From: Cupriavidus pauculus
GTDB lineage: Bacteria; Pseudomonadota; Gammaproteobacteria; Burkholderiales; Burkholderiaceae
Length of the DNA stretch: 64,000 nt
Assembly: GCF_002858765.1 (NCBI RefSeq)
Contig: NZ_PJRP01000013.1
Span: 124,001 to 188,000, forward strand
Direction of reading: 5' to 3'
A program made the translations under genes and the position numbers. Shown one piece after another: positions 52,022 to 60,278 of this stretch (positions are counted from its first letter, which is position 1; each line of letters opens with the position of its first letter). The notes under the pieces were generated by a model, which ran no database searches, was not told the DNA's origin, and saw only the letters and a program-made list of their open reading frames with translations.

Positions 52022-53376
52022 GCCGCCGCCTCCGCCTGTTCTTTGCGCAGGGCGCTCCGCATCACCTGCATCCAGTATTCGTGCTGCACCACGAAGAGAC
52101 CCTCGTCTTCGCTGCGCTCGCCGGAGATGAGCGGGTTCAGCCCCATGCCTTTCGCATTCGCGTCGGGGCCATGCACCCACAACGGCGCGCCACGCGACAT
52201 GTCGTTCCACATCGACGTCGTGCTGGCGTAACCGGCCTGGCAGGCACGGAACTCCTCGAGGTCATCGCTGGTGCCCATGCCCGAGACGTTGAAGAAGTCT
52301 TCGTACTGGCGAATGCGAATGGCGCGGCTTTCTTCGCTCTCGCCCTTCGGCGCGAAGCAGAAGATGCTGACTTCGGTCTTGTCGACGCTGATCGGACGCA
52401 CAACCCGGATCTGGGTGCTGAACTGATCCATCAGGAACACGTTCGGATACAGGCACAGGTTCCGCGTCTGATTGACGATGTAGTGCGCCTTGTCCTCGCC
52501 AACGCGCGCTGCGATCTCGTCGCGATGCTGATGGACCGGGCGCACTTCCGGGTTCATTGTGTTGGTCCAAAGCAGGATGTGTCCATGCTCGAATCCATAC
52601 ACGCCCGCGACCGACTTGCTCCAGCCGTTTGCATCGACGGCCTTCGTGCCCTCCACCTTGCGGCGGCCCATCGTTGCGGCGTAGTTCCAGTGCACGGTGC
52701 TGACGTGATAGCCGTCGCAGCCGTTCTCCATCTGCATCTTCCAGTTGCCGTCGTAGATGTAGGAGGAGTTGCCACGCAGCACTTCCAGGCCGTCCGGTGC
52801 TTGCGAGACGATCTGGTCGATGATGATCCTGGTCTCGCCGAGGTAATCCTCCAGCGGCATCACGTCTTCGCTCAGACTTCCGAACAGGAAGCCACGATAG
52901 TTCTGGAAGCGCGCAACCTTCTTCAGGTCGTGCGAACCTTGCTTGTTGAATTGCACCGGATACTCGGTGGTCTTCTCGTCCTTGACCTTCAGCAGCTTGC
53001 CCGCATTGGAGAACGTCCAGCCGTGAAACGGACAGGTGAAGCTGCCCTTGTTGCCGTGCTTGCGGCGGCAGAGCATGGCGCCCTTGTGCGCGCAGGCATT
53101 GATGACCGCGTGCAGCTCACCGGTCTTGTCACGCGTGATGACGATAGGCTGGCGGCCGATCCAGGTGGTGTAGTAGTCGTTGATGTTCGGGATCTGGCTT
53201 TCGTGCGCCAGGTAGACCCAGTTGCTCTCGAAGATGTGCTTCATCTCGAGTTCGTACAGATCAGCGTTGGTAAAGATGTCGCGGCGGCAGCGGAAGACGC
53301 CGTTTTCCTTGTCGTCCTGGACGGCGTTGCTCAGCAGATCGTCCAGTTGTCGTGCTTTTTCGATGGTTGCGGACAT
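52018..53376 (-). CDS. benA: Benzoate 1,2-dioxygenase large (alpha) subunit
   Basis: 452 residues. The Rieske [2Fe-2S] ligands are Cys95, His97, Cys115 and His118 (CAHKGAMLC ... CPFHGW). The mononuclear iron site includes the two His of GCDGYHVSTVHW. The enzyme converts benzoate to the cis-1,2-diol carboxylate using O2 and electrons from BenC. ATG 53376 has GGGAGACG upstream; an extra in-frame stretch of 14 codons before it is unlikely to be translated. It lies downstream of catA with a hairpin between. Confidence 0.97.
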   Translation of the reverse strand: MSATIEKARQLDDLLSNAVQDDKENGVFRCRRDIFTNADLYELEMKHIFESNWVYLAHESQIPNINDYYTTWIGRQPIVITRDKTGELHAVINACAHKGAMLCRRKHGNKGSFTCPFHGWTFSNAGKLLKVKDEKTTEYPVQFNKQGSHDLKKVARFQNYRGFLFGSLSEDVMPLEDYLGETRIIIDQIVSQAPDGLEVLRGNSSYIYDGNWKMQMENGCDGYHVSTVHWNYAATMGRRKVEGTKAVDANGWSKSVAGVYGFEHGHILLWTNTMNPEVRPVHQHRDEIAARVGEDKAHYIVNQTRNLCLYPNVFLMDQFSTQIRVVRPISVDKTEVSIFCFAPKGESEESRAIRIRQYEDFFNVSGMGTSDDLEEFRACQAGYASTTSMWNDMSRGAPLWVHGPDANAKGMGLNPLISGERSEDEGLFVVQHEYWMQVMRSALRKEQAEAAA

Positions 53377-53448
53377 GAGTCGTCTCCCTATGCCGGCTTC
53401 GTGGTGAAGCCCTGGCATTGGTGCAGAGGGTTCGTACGGAGGGGGGTG

Positions 53449-53470
53449 GCGGCCTGGTCAGCCAGGCCGC
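53449..53470 (-). repeat. Hairpin between catA and benA
   Basis: A perfect 9-bp stem (GCGGCCTGG / CCAGGCCGC) with the loop TCAG sits in the gap between the catA stop and the benA start. It lacks a T run on the minus strand, so it probably modulates relative expression or mRNA processing rather than ending transcription. Confidence 0.55.
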
Positions 53471-53482
53471 GGTGCGGGCGGG

Positions 53483-54418
53483 TTACGCCGTGGCGGATAC
53501 GCGCAGGCGATTGACGAGCTGGTTGTCCTTGCCTTGCACGAGCGGCGTCAACGTGATGTTGAACTCGATTTCCTTGTACGCGTCAGCCTTGAGGCCGAGC
53601 GCAGTGCCGCCGGTCTTGTCGACCACGTGCGGTACCAGCTCTTCACGCGTTGCATACGCAAAGTCGTCCCAGATCAACGGGTCGCCTTCGATGTTGATCT
53701 GCGTCGTCAGCTTGCGCGTCTTGTCGCTGGTTACGAAGAAGTGCACGTGCGCCGGGCGGTTGCCGTGGCGGGCCATCGCGTCCAGCAGTTGCTGTGTCGC
53801 GCCTTGCGGCGGACAGCCGTATCCGACGGGCATCAACGTGCGAAATTCGTACTTGCCATCGGCGCCCGTCTTCACTGCGCCACGAAGATTGAAATCGTCC
53901 TGGGCGCCGGTCGGATCGAAGTGCGAATAGAAGCCCTTGGAGTTGGCGTGCCAGCATTCGACCACGGCATTGGACACGGGCTTGCCGTCTGCACCGGTGA
54001 CCGTGCCGCGGATGATGAGGGGCCCCGCAGCTTCGTCAGCGTTGATGTCGATCCGCGAGACGCTGTCGCGTACCGGTGCGCCGGCGACGTACAGCGGACC
54101 TTCGATGGTGCGCGGCGTGCCGCCGTGGATATCGGCTTCGCGGTCCGCTGCATCCATGCGGATATCGAGATACTTTTCGAGACCCAGGCCGGCCGCCAAG
54201 AGCGCCGCCTCACCATCCTTGCCAAGCTTGTTGAAGTAGTTCACGCCGGCCCAGATCTCGTCGGGCGTCATGTCCAGATCGTCGATGGCCTTGAAGAGGT
54301 CGCTCAGCAGACGATGCGTGATCTGCTTGGCGCGCGCATTGCCGTCTTGGCTTCCCAGATTGGCAGCTGCCTTCAGCAGGTTCTGCACTTCCTTCGTGTC
54401 GAATACTTTGGCACTCAT
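53483..54418 (-). CDS. catA: Catechol 1,2-dioxygenase
   Basis: 311 residues, full length. Non-heme Fe(III) ligands match the Acinetobacter enzyme numbering: Tyr164 (GFYSHFD), Tyr200 (PVGYGCPPQG), His224 and His226 (RPAHVHFF). It cleaves catechol to cis,cis-muconate, the step after BenD. AGGAGC precedes ATG 54418; the longer frame upstream runs through the regulatory region. It is the first gene of the cluster, divergent from the LysR regulator. catB and catC for the next steps are not in the window. Confidence 0.97.
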   Translation of the reverse strand: MSAKVFDTKEVQNLLKAAANLGSQDGNARAKQITHRLLSDLFKAIDDLDMTPDEIWAGVNYFNKLGKDGEAALLAAGLGLEKYLDIRMDAADREADIHGGTPRTIEGPLYVAGAPVRDSVSRIDINADEAAGPLIIRGTVTGADGKPVSNAVVECWHANSKGFYSHFDPTGAQDDFNLRGAVKTGADGKYEFRTLMPVGYGCPPQGATQQLLDAMARHGNRPAHVHFFVTSDKTRKLTTQINIEGDPLIWDDFAYATREELVPHVVDKTGGTALGLKADAYKEIEFNITLTPLVQGKDNQLVNRLRVSATA

Positions 54419-54491
54419 GTCTGCTCCTAACTTTCTGTCTTTTCTGGTGGGGTTAACCCTCATTTCAAGCCAATCCAACGCTACTCGAAAG

Positions 54492-54521
54492 GTATAATCT
54501 GGCGGCGAAACTGAGCGTAAA
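54492..54521 (-). promoter_or_regulatory. Candidate catA promoter (-35 TTTACG, -10 TTATAC)
   Basis: On the minus strand TTTACG (54516-54521) and TTATAC (54492-54497) are 18 bp apart, giving a start near 54485 and a leader of about 65 nt. The candidate BenM site lies about 70-80 bp upstream of that start, as expected for LysR activation. Confidence 0.45.
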
Positions 54522-54553
54522 AGCAGAATAGGGGTGCAAAACGGGGCAGTCCA

Positions 54554-54568
54554 ACACCGTTTTAGTAT
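54554..54568. promoter_or_regulatory. Candidate BenM/CatM operator (ACAC-N7-GTAT)
   Basis: ACACCGTTTTAGTAT matches the ATAC-N7-GTAT dyad bound by BenM and CatM with one mismatch. It lies between catA and the divergent regulator, overlapping the regulator's own leader, so it may also serve autoregulation. Confidence 0.5.
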
Positions 54569-54592
54569 CGGGCTATATCCAGGAGGTATTGT

Positions 54593-55516
54593 ATGGAGCT
54601 GCGACACCTTCGCTATTTTGTAGCGGTTGCAGAAGAACGGAACTTCACGCGCGCTGCAAAGCGGCTCCATATTGCGCAACCGCCCCTCAGCCGCCAGATC
54701 CAGCAGCTTGAAGAATCACTGGGCGTGCAGTTATTCGAGCGGAACTCCCGGCCGCTCAAGCTCACCGAAACGGGCAAGTTTTTCTACTCGCACGCGGTGC
54801 ATCTCATTGCGCAGACAAACGAACTGGAATCGATGACGCGGCGCGTTGGCAACATCGAGCGCAGCCTTTCCGTCGGCTTTGTGGGCTCCACGCTCTACGG
54901 CATGCTGCCGAAGATCATCCGGCGATTCCGGGACGAGAACAAATCCGTCGAGCTCAGCCTGCACGAGATGTCGACGATGGATCAGCTTCGCGCGCTCAAG
55001 GACGGCCGCATCGATATCGGTTTCGGCCGGATTCGACATGAGGATCCGAACATCCGCCGCGTGATTCTGCGCGAGGAGAAAATGATTGTCGCGCTGCCGG
55101 TCGGCCATGCGCTCTCGGTATCGAAACCGGTGCTTTCGCTTCGGGACCTCATCTACGAAACGCTGATCGTCTTCCCGAAAGCGCCCAGGCCCAGCTATGC
55201 CGACCAGGTGCTATCGGCGTTCCAGGAGCGCGCGCTCACGCCGCGCCGCATCTACGAGGTGCGCGAATTGCAGATTGCATTGGGGCTCGTGGCAGCGGGA
55301 GAAGGCATTTCGGTCGTGCCAAGCAGCGTTTATGGGCTGAAGCGCGATGACGTGAGCTATATGGAACTCGACGACGCGACCCTGACATCGCCCATCATCA
55401 TGAGCATGCGCGCGATGGACGAGTCACGGGATATCAAGGAAATGCTGGAACTGATTTATCGCCTCTACGAGGAAGAGCGGATCACCTACGTACCGCGCGC
55501 GGACAAGGGGCAATAG
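54593..55516 (+). CDS. benM: BenM/CatM-type LysR activator
   Basis: 307 residues. The N-terminal winged helix has MELRHLRYFVAVAEERNFTRAAKRLHIAQPPLSRQIQQLEESLG, typical of the CatM/BenM/CatR branch. The C-terminal effector domain has LSVGFVGSTLYGMLP and FPKAPRPSYADQVL, as in regulators that sense cis,cis-muconate and benzoate. A strong AGGAGG precedes ATG 54593. It is divergent from catA. The family activates ben and cat genes; whether this one responds to benzoate as well as muconate cannot be read here. Confidence 0.88.
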   Translation: MELRHLRYFVAVAEERNFTRAAKRLHIAQPPLSRQIQQLEESLGVQLFERNSRPLKLTETGKFFYSHAVHLIAQTNELESMTRRVGNIERSLSVGFVGSTLYGMLPKIIRRFRDENKSVELSLHEMSTMDQLRALKDGRIDIGFGRIRHEDPNIRRVILREEKMIVALPVGHALSVSKPVLSLRDLIYETLIVFPKAPRPSYADQVLSAFQERALTPRRIYEVRELQIALGLVAAGEGISVVPSSVYGLKRDDVSYMELDDATLTSPIIMSMRAMDESRDIKEMLELIYRLYEEERITYVPRADKGQ

Positions 55517-55601
55517 GACGATGTGGGGATAACGCCCGTTGCGGGTACGCTCCCCTGCTCTCGGCAACCCTTCCTCGTTTTGATTGGGGAGTGGCGGCGC
55601 T

Positions 55602-56321
55602 TTATTGTCCCGCGAGTACCTCGGGATCGATATAACCCGGCACAGCCAGGGAGAGCGTCCGTTTGAGCGCCTTGCTGCCCGCATCGGCCAGTACCTCGCT
55701 TTCTCCAGCTTCCAACGCGTCATAGGTCTGGCTGACAACATCGCGAGGGCTTGCCTTGGGCACATCGAAGGCCTTGGTGAGATCGGTATCGACGAATCCG
55801 ACATGCAACCCGACTACCGAGATACCCCGCTCCTTCAGTTGCGCCCGGATATTGTTCGTATAGCTCCACGCAGCCGCCTTTGACGCAGAATAAGGGGCCA
55901 GCATCGGCACCGTTCGCCAGGTCACGTCAGACAGGACGTTCACGATGGCGCCCCGCCCGTCGTTCGGTAGCCGAGGCTCGAATGCGCGCGTCACGCGCAT
56001 GACACCGTAATAGTTCGTCTCGAAGATTCGACGCGCGTGGTCTTCGGCCAGATCGGAAAATGGTGAGCCGGTGATCTCGGCAATGCCGGCATTATTGACA
56101 AGCACGGTGACGTCCTTCGCCATCTCTGCCGCAGCGGCGACCGACGCCGGATCCGTCACGTCCAGCATGACCGGAACGATGCCCGGCTTGTCGAATGCCG
56201 CCGGATTGCGTACGCCGGCATATACCTTCGCCGCACCGCGGGCCACCGCCTCCCGGGCAAATGCGAGCCCTAGCCCGCGGCTTGCGCCGGTCACGAATAC
56301 AACAGAACCTTTGATTTTCAT
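55602..56321 (-). CDS. SDR family oxidoreductase
   Basis: 239 residues. NAD(P) motif VTGASRGLGLAFAREAVARG, NNAGIAE, catalytic Ser in NVLSDVTWR and YSASKAAAW with the Tyr-Lys pair. AGGAGATTTGAAA precedes ATG 56321, which I prefer to an in-frame start 12 codons upstream. It converges with the BenM-type regulator. The substrate is unknown; grouping with an NmrA-like oxidoreductase, a TetR regulator and a glutathione transferase suggests a stress- or xenobiotic-response unit. Confidence 0.9.
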   Translation of the reverse strand: MKIKGSVVFVTGASRGLGLAFAREAVARGAAKVYAGVRNPAAFDKPGIVPVMLDVTDPASVAAAAEMAKDVTVLVNNAGIAEITGSPFSDLAEDHARRIFETNYYGVMRVTRAFEPRLPNDGRGAIVNVLSDVTWRTVPMLAPYSASKAAAWSYTNNIRAQLKERGISVVGLHVGFVDTDLTKAFDVPKASPRDVVSQTYDALEAGESEVLADAGSKALKRTLSLAVPGYIDPEVLAGQ

Positions 56322-56549
56322 TTTCAAATCTCCTGGCATGAATCGCCATGCCATCAAAACTGAACGCGATGGTTGATATCGGATACCAATTGTCCATGTA
56401 GACCAGGCCTATCTCGGGTGCCATCCGTTCGGCGATGCCTCCGCTGGAATGCAGCGCGATGACCTGTCAGACCAGATCCGCCTTTGGCGGCGGATAACCA
56501 TACGCGCCGGACCCGACGACTACTTGTGCCCGGATGCCGCTGCGAAAAC

Positions 56550-57431
56550 TTACGCCTGGAATATCTGGCGATTGGCTTGTACGAATCCGGCTACGGTTTG
56601 TGGCAACTGCCCGGTGATGTCTTCGATAACCCCATTGGTGCCAGAGAAAATTCCGTTCTGGTAATCGATCGCGGTTTCCAGAAAATGCTGGATCACAAAC
56701 TCTGGCAGGTCGTACTTCTGCAGATGCTTGCGATATTGCTCGAGCGTTGAAGGCGCGTAGGTGATTTCGCGTCCCAGTACCTTGCCAATCTCCGCGGCAA
56801 TCTCCTGTTGGCTCAACTCCACCGGACCGAACAGGGAGTAGGTCTTGCCGATATGGCCGTCAGGTTCCGCGAGAATGCTCGCAATCAGACGCGCCTGATC
56901 CTCGGCCGCGATCGGCGCATGCCGCCCTTCGCCATAAGGCAGCGTGATCTTGCCTTCCTGTACCAAGGGATCGAGCACCCAGGGAAAGGTCAGCCATTCC
57001 GAGAAGTAGGTCGGGCGAATATGAACCGTCGGCACGCCGGACCAGTCCAGAACGCGTTCGGCAATCCAATGATCGCGCGCCGCATGGCTCCTGGAATCTT
57101 CTCGCGCCGAAATCTGCGACATCTCGACAACGATCCCGACGCCCGCGCGACGCGCAGCATCGGCGAAGTACGAGGTCGCCTGGATGTAGCCGGGACGGAC
57201 CGGATAGCACAGGTAGGCGCCGTCCACCCCATCCAGGGCACGGATCACGTCGTCATGTTCGAGAAGGTCGCCGACAAAGACTTCGGCCCCTTCTTCGCGC
57301 AGCGCGGCACTGCGATCATCTTCCTGATGGACGAAGGCGCGCACTGCGTGGCCCGCGTCGAGCAGGAATTTCACGGTATAGACGCCGGTCTTGCCCGTGG
57401 CGCCAGTAATCAGATATTTACGCTGTTGCAT
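56550..57431 (-). CDS. NmrA-like NAD(P)-binding oxidoreductase
   Basis: 293 residues. An atypical SDR with YLITGATGKTGVYTVKFLLDAGHAVRAF at the N terminus, an EMSQISAREDSRSHAARDHWIAERVL segment and an IRPTYFSEWL block, as in NmrA/QOR2-like redox sensors and azoreductase-like enzymes. ATG 57431 has GGAG in front; the upstream in-frame start is TTG. It follows the TetR gene after 34 bp on the same strand, so the two form an operon probably repressed by that regulator. Confidence 0.85.
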   Translation of the reverse strand: MQQRKYLITGATGKTGVYTVKFLLDAGHAVRAFVHQEDDRSAALREEGAEVFVGDLLEHDDVIRALDGVDGAYLCYPVRPGYIQATSYFADAARRAGVGIVVEMSQISAREDSRSHAARDHWIAERVLDWSGVPTVHIRPTYFSEWLTFPWVLDPLVQEGKITLPYGEGRHAPIAAEDQARLIASILAEPDGHIGKTYSLFGPVELSQQEIAAEIGKVLGREITYAPSTLEQYRKHLQKYDLPEFVIQHFLETAIDYQNGIFSGTNGVIEDITGQLPQTVAGFVQANRQIFQA

Positions 57432-57465
57432 GAATTGCTCCAATCTGTGAATGTGTCCGACAGGT

Positions 57466-58038
57466 TTACATCGCCCCGAGGTGCTGCTTCACATCCTCCA
57501 GAATGGCCGCTGAAGCGTCGGTATCTTCAACGACTCGTGACATCGTGATGGCGCCAATCATGGCCGCCAGCGTGAAAACGGCAGCGGACCTGGCCTCCTG
57601 CTGCGGCTTGCGCCCCATCTGCTTCGCCAGCACTTCCACCAGATCATCGAAACCCTGCGCGGCGGCCGCCCGCGTTTGCTTGTCGGCCCTGGCCAGTTCG
57701 CTTCCCATGGCTGCCAGCGGACATCCGCCTGTCGGCGTATCGCGGTGGGCTTCGGACACATAGGCCTCCACCACGGCCGCAAAGCCATTGGCGCGCTGAC
57801 CTTCGCGAACGACGGTTGCGAGCCCATCGATCACCTCGGTCATTGCCCGCGCGCACGCTTCGGCCACCAGTTGGTCCTTGGAAGCAAAGTGGCGATAGAA
57901 GCCGCCTTGCGTCAGGCCCAGCGGGGTCATCACGTCGTTCAGCCCCGTTGCCTGGATGCCGTTCAGCCGGAACTCTCGGGCCGCCGCATCGACGATGCGC
58001 CGCCGTGTTTCCGCAGTCTCAACCTTCGTCTTCCTCAT
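57466..58038 (-). CDS. TetR/AcrR family repressor
   Basis: 190 residues. The N-terminal HTH reads TRRRIVDAAAREFRLNGIQATGLNDVMTPLGLTQGGFYRHFASKDQLV, typical of the AcrR/NemR-like group, with a C-terminal ligand domain that has several Cys-free helices and one Cys (TGGCPLAAM). A perfect 11-bp inverted repeat covers its own promoter, so autorepression is expected. It probably also controls the downstream NmrA-like gene and perhaps the neighbouring glutathione transferase. Confidence 0.92.
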   Translation of the reverse strand: MRKTKVETAETRRRIVDAAAREFRLNGIQATGLNDVMTPLGLTQGGFYRHFASKDQLVAEACARAMTEVIDGLATVVREGQRANGFAAVVEAYVSEAHRDTPTGGCPLAAMGSELARADKQTRAAAAQGFDDLVEVLAKQMGRKPQQEARSAAVFTLAAMIGAITMSRVVEDTDASAAILEDVKQHLGAM

Positions 58039-58073
58039 CTCGGCACCTCGTTGTGGGTGGTCGCTAACCAGCT

Positions 58074-58099
58074 AAATAGATGGTAGTCACCATCTATTT
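58074..58099. promoter_or_regulatory. TetR operator over the tetR promoter
   Basis: AAATAGATGGT and ACCATCTATTT form a perfect inverted repeat with a 4-bp spacer. On the minus strand TTGACT (58103-58108) and TACCAT (58080-58085) are 17 bp apart, so the operator fills the spacer and the -10 box. Binding there would block polymerase. Confidence 0.8.
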
Positions 58100-58146
58100 G
58101 AAAGTCAAGAACGGATGGTCAATCGCCCAGAAGTGCCGCTTGCGGC

Positions 58147-58764
58147 TTACGAAAAGGCTTTGAGCCCGCGAACCACGGCAGGCCGCGCGGCGACACTCTC
58201 AAACCAGCGCGCCAGGGCAGGATGGCTCGCCCACGCGATATCGTCGCGACATGCGTTGGCGATCGTGAATGCCGAAATGTCAGCCAAAGAGAAGTCGCGG
58301 CCTGCCATGTACGGTGTCTCGCCAAGGAATTGTTCCGACGCGACAAGCGCGGCCATTGCCGCCGCATTGATCGGTGCGGCAATGGCCGTGCTCATGCCCA
58401 TCTGCTCAAGCCGGAATGCACTGTGGCTGACCGCGATGACATCCGTCAGGAAGTAGAAGAACCGCTCGTAGACCCGGGCTCGCGCCACTGGATCCACGGA
58501 CAGGAGTCGATGACCAGATCGCTCCGCCGCAAAGAACATGATGGCGTTGGATTGCGTCAGAACGAACGCCCCTTCGTTCCGATGCTCGACGAGAACCGGC
58601 ACTTTGCCGAACGCATTCAGCGCCCTGTGCTGGGCGCCCTGCTGCTCGCCCGAGGCCAGGTCGACAGGCTTCACCCCATACGGTACGCCCGCTTCTTCAA
58701 GCGCAATGGCCGCACGAATGCAGTTGCCAGTCAGCGCACCATGGAGTTCGATCAGGTTTGGCAT
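58147..58764 (-). CDS. Glutathione S-transferase family protein
   Basis: 205 residues. The N-terminal thioredoxin-like half has HGALTGNCIRAAIALEEAGVPY and GKVPVLVEHRNEGAFVLTQSNAIMFF (cis-Pro and Ser/Asn glutathione contacts); the C-terminal half is all-helical with YMAGRDFSLADISAF. ATG 58764 has GAGG upstream; the earlier in-frame start is TTG. It detoxifies electrophiles or acts as a reductase with glutathione. It ends about 50 bp before the TetR operator but is transcribed toward it, so it has its own promoter. Confidence 0.9.
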   Translation of the reverse strand: MPNLIELHGALTGNCIRAAIALEEAGVPYGVKPVDLASGEQQGAQHRALNAFGKVPVLVEHRNEGAFVLTQSNAIMFFAAERSGHRLLSVDPVARARVYERFFYFLTDVIAVSHSAFRLEQMGMSTAIAAPINAAAMAALVASEQFLGETPYMAGRDFSLADISAFTIANACRDDIAWASHPALARWFESVAARPAVVRGLKAFS

Positions 58765-59011
58765 GAGATGGATCCTCAACAGTCAATAACGCGCTTTGCG
58801 ATGTGTCTGCACAGCGCCGGAACGGCGCCTGCATGTCGATGCCGACTCAAGTTTGTTCCACGTCCTTTTTGGGCCGCCAGAACGGCCTCCGCCCGAGAGG
58901 CGATTGCGTCTCTTGGCAAGAACACTGGCTAGTCAGGACTTGGTTTCCTCTGCTCAATTTCATCCCCAAATTGCCTATACTTGCATCCGTCCCTTCACCC
59001 ACCCATGAACT

Positions 59012-59701
59012 ATGGAATATGCACCAGGCATCAGCCAGCTGGCCGGTCTGCTGGCTGACCCCGGCCGCGCGACGATGCTTTGGGCGCTGATGGATGGTAG
59101 CGCCCGGCCAGCTGGCGAGCTTGCGCTGATTGCCGGACTGTCGGCGTCGTCCACCAGTGGCCATCTGGCCCGGCTGTCCGAAGGCGGGCTGCTGGTGGTG
59201 GAATCGCGCGGACGCAACCGCTACTACCGGCTGGCGGCGCCGGAGATCGGCGTGGCCATCGAGGCGCTGGCCACGGCGTCGCTGGTCAGCCAGCCGCCGC
59301 GCCTGCGGGCCGTGCCCGTTTCGCGTGGCACGCCGCCGGCGCTCAGGCAGGCAAGAACGTGTTATGACCATCTGGCCGGCGAACTTGCGGTGGGTCTGTT
59401 CGAGCGAATGTCGCAGGCGGGTTGGCTGGCCGTGGATGGCACACGGGTCGACCTGACTGGCGACGGGACGCAAGCCATGGCACAACTGGGTATCGACCTG
59501 GACGCCACGCGGCGCAAGCGCCGTCAATTTGCCTGTACCTGCCCCGACTGGAGCGAGCGCAAGCCGCATCTGGGCGGCGCGCTGGGTGCGGCCTTGCTGG
59601 AAACCATGCTGGAGAACGGCTGGATCGAGCCTACCCAGGCGTCGCGGGCATTGCGCGTGACGCCGTGGGGGCATCGCGAGATCGGGAAAGTGGCCGCATG
59701 A
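59012..59701 (+). CDS. ArsR-like winged-helix regulator
   Basis: 229 residues. The N-terminal winged helix reads ISQLAGLLADPGRATMLWALMDGSARPAGELALIAGLSASSTSGHLARLSEGGLL, followed by a long C-terminal domain with RQARTCYDHLAGELAVGLFERM and the cysteine segment FACTCPDWSERKPHLGGALG. This two-domain form is common among ArsR-like regulators of oxidative or xenobiotic genes. The Cys pair may sense oxidants or metals. No divergent target gene is adjacent; the glutathione transferase lies about 250 bp upstream, divergent. An acidic hypothetical gene follows. Confidence 0.85.
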   Translation: MEYAPGISQLAGLLADPGRATMLWALMDGSARPAGELALIAGLSASSTSGHLARLSEGGLLVVESRGRNRYYRLAAPEIGVAIEALATASLVSQPPRLRAVPVSRGTPPALRQARTCYDHLAGELAVGLFERMSQAGWLAVDGTRVDLTGDGTQAMAQLGIDLDATRRKRRQFACTCPDWSERKPHLGGALGAALLETMLENGWIEPTQASRALRVTPWGHREIGKVAA

Positions 59702-59732
59702 CGGGAGCCACCGGGCCACAAAGGAGCCACAG

Positions 59733-60239
59733 ATGGCAATAGAACTGGACGACGACGCGCAGGACGCCGTGAGCCGGCTGTTCGCACTGATCAATCTGGG
59801 AGACACCCAGCAGACCACGCGTCATCTGGCGCTGTTCGAGGAAGCGCTGGAAGACGCCGAGGAAGACGAGGCCGACGCCGAGATGCTGTTCTTCCAGATC
59901 AAGGAGATCATCGACTGGGAATCAGGCTTCTATGTCGACTGGAAGGACGTCGAGTCCTTTATCGGCTGCCTCAACCAGCTGTGCGAGCGCATCGATCTGG
60001 AGATCGAGTGGGGCACCGACGACACCGAGGACGAGGATTTCCTGGAAGGCACCAGCGTGCCAGAGTTGATGGAACTGGCCACCGACCAGCTGCGCGTGGC
60101 CGGCTACACGCTGTGGAACTGGGATACCGGCGGCGACGCGTACGCGGGCTGGATCACACGCAGCGAAGACGACGACGAAATGCTGGAGATTGCCGACACG
60201 CTCAGCTTCGACCTGCGCTCCGGCGACCAGCCTTACTGA
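59733..60239 (+). CDS. Acidic hypothetical protein (168 aa)
   Basis: Highly acidic throughout (EEALEDAEEDEADAEM, TDDTEDEDFLEG, RSEDDDEM), with an ordered C-terminal part rich in Trp and Tyr (VAGYTLWNWDTGGDAYAGWI). AAGGAG precedes ATG 59733. There is no signal peptide or membrane segment. I think it belongs to the small DUF6630-like group of acidic cytosolic proteins, but I am unsure. It follows the ArsR-like gene after 31 bp, so co-transcription is likely. Confidence 0.7.
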   Translation: MAIELDDDAQDAVSRLFALINLGDTQQTTRHLALFEEALEDAEEDEADAEMLFFQIKEIIDWESGFYVDWKDVESFIGCLNQLCERIDLEIEWGTDDTEDEDFLEGTSVPELMELATDQLRVAGYTLWNWDTGGDAYAGWITRSEDDDEMLEIADTLSFDLRSGDQPY

Positions 60240-60278
60240 ATCGCGCGACTTTCCAGACCGGCGGCGGGCACCGGCCCG

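Noticed and set aside
52081..53514. 477-codon plus-strand open frame
   Set aside because: Antisense to benA, which has full Rieske motifs.
56322..56549. Possible gene remnant between the NmrA-like and SDR genes
   Set aside because: A short plus-strand frame starts near 56449 but has no ribosome-binding site or family; treated as intergenic.
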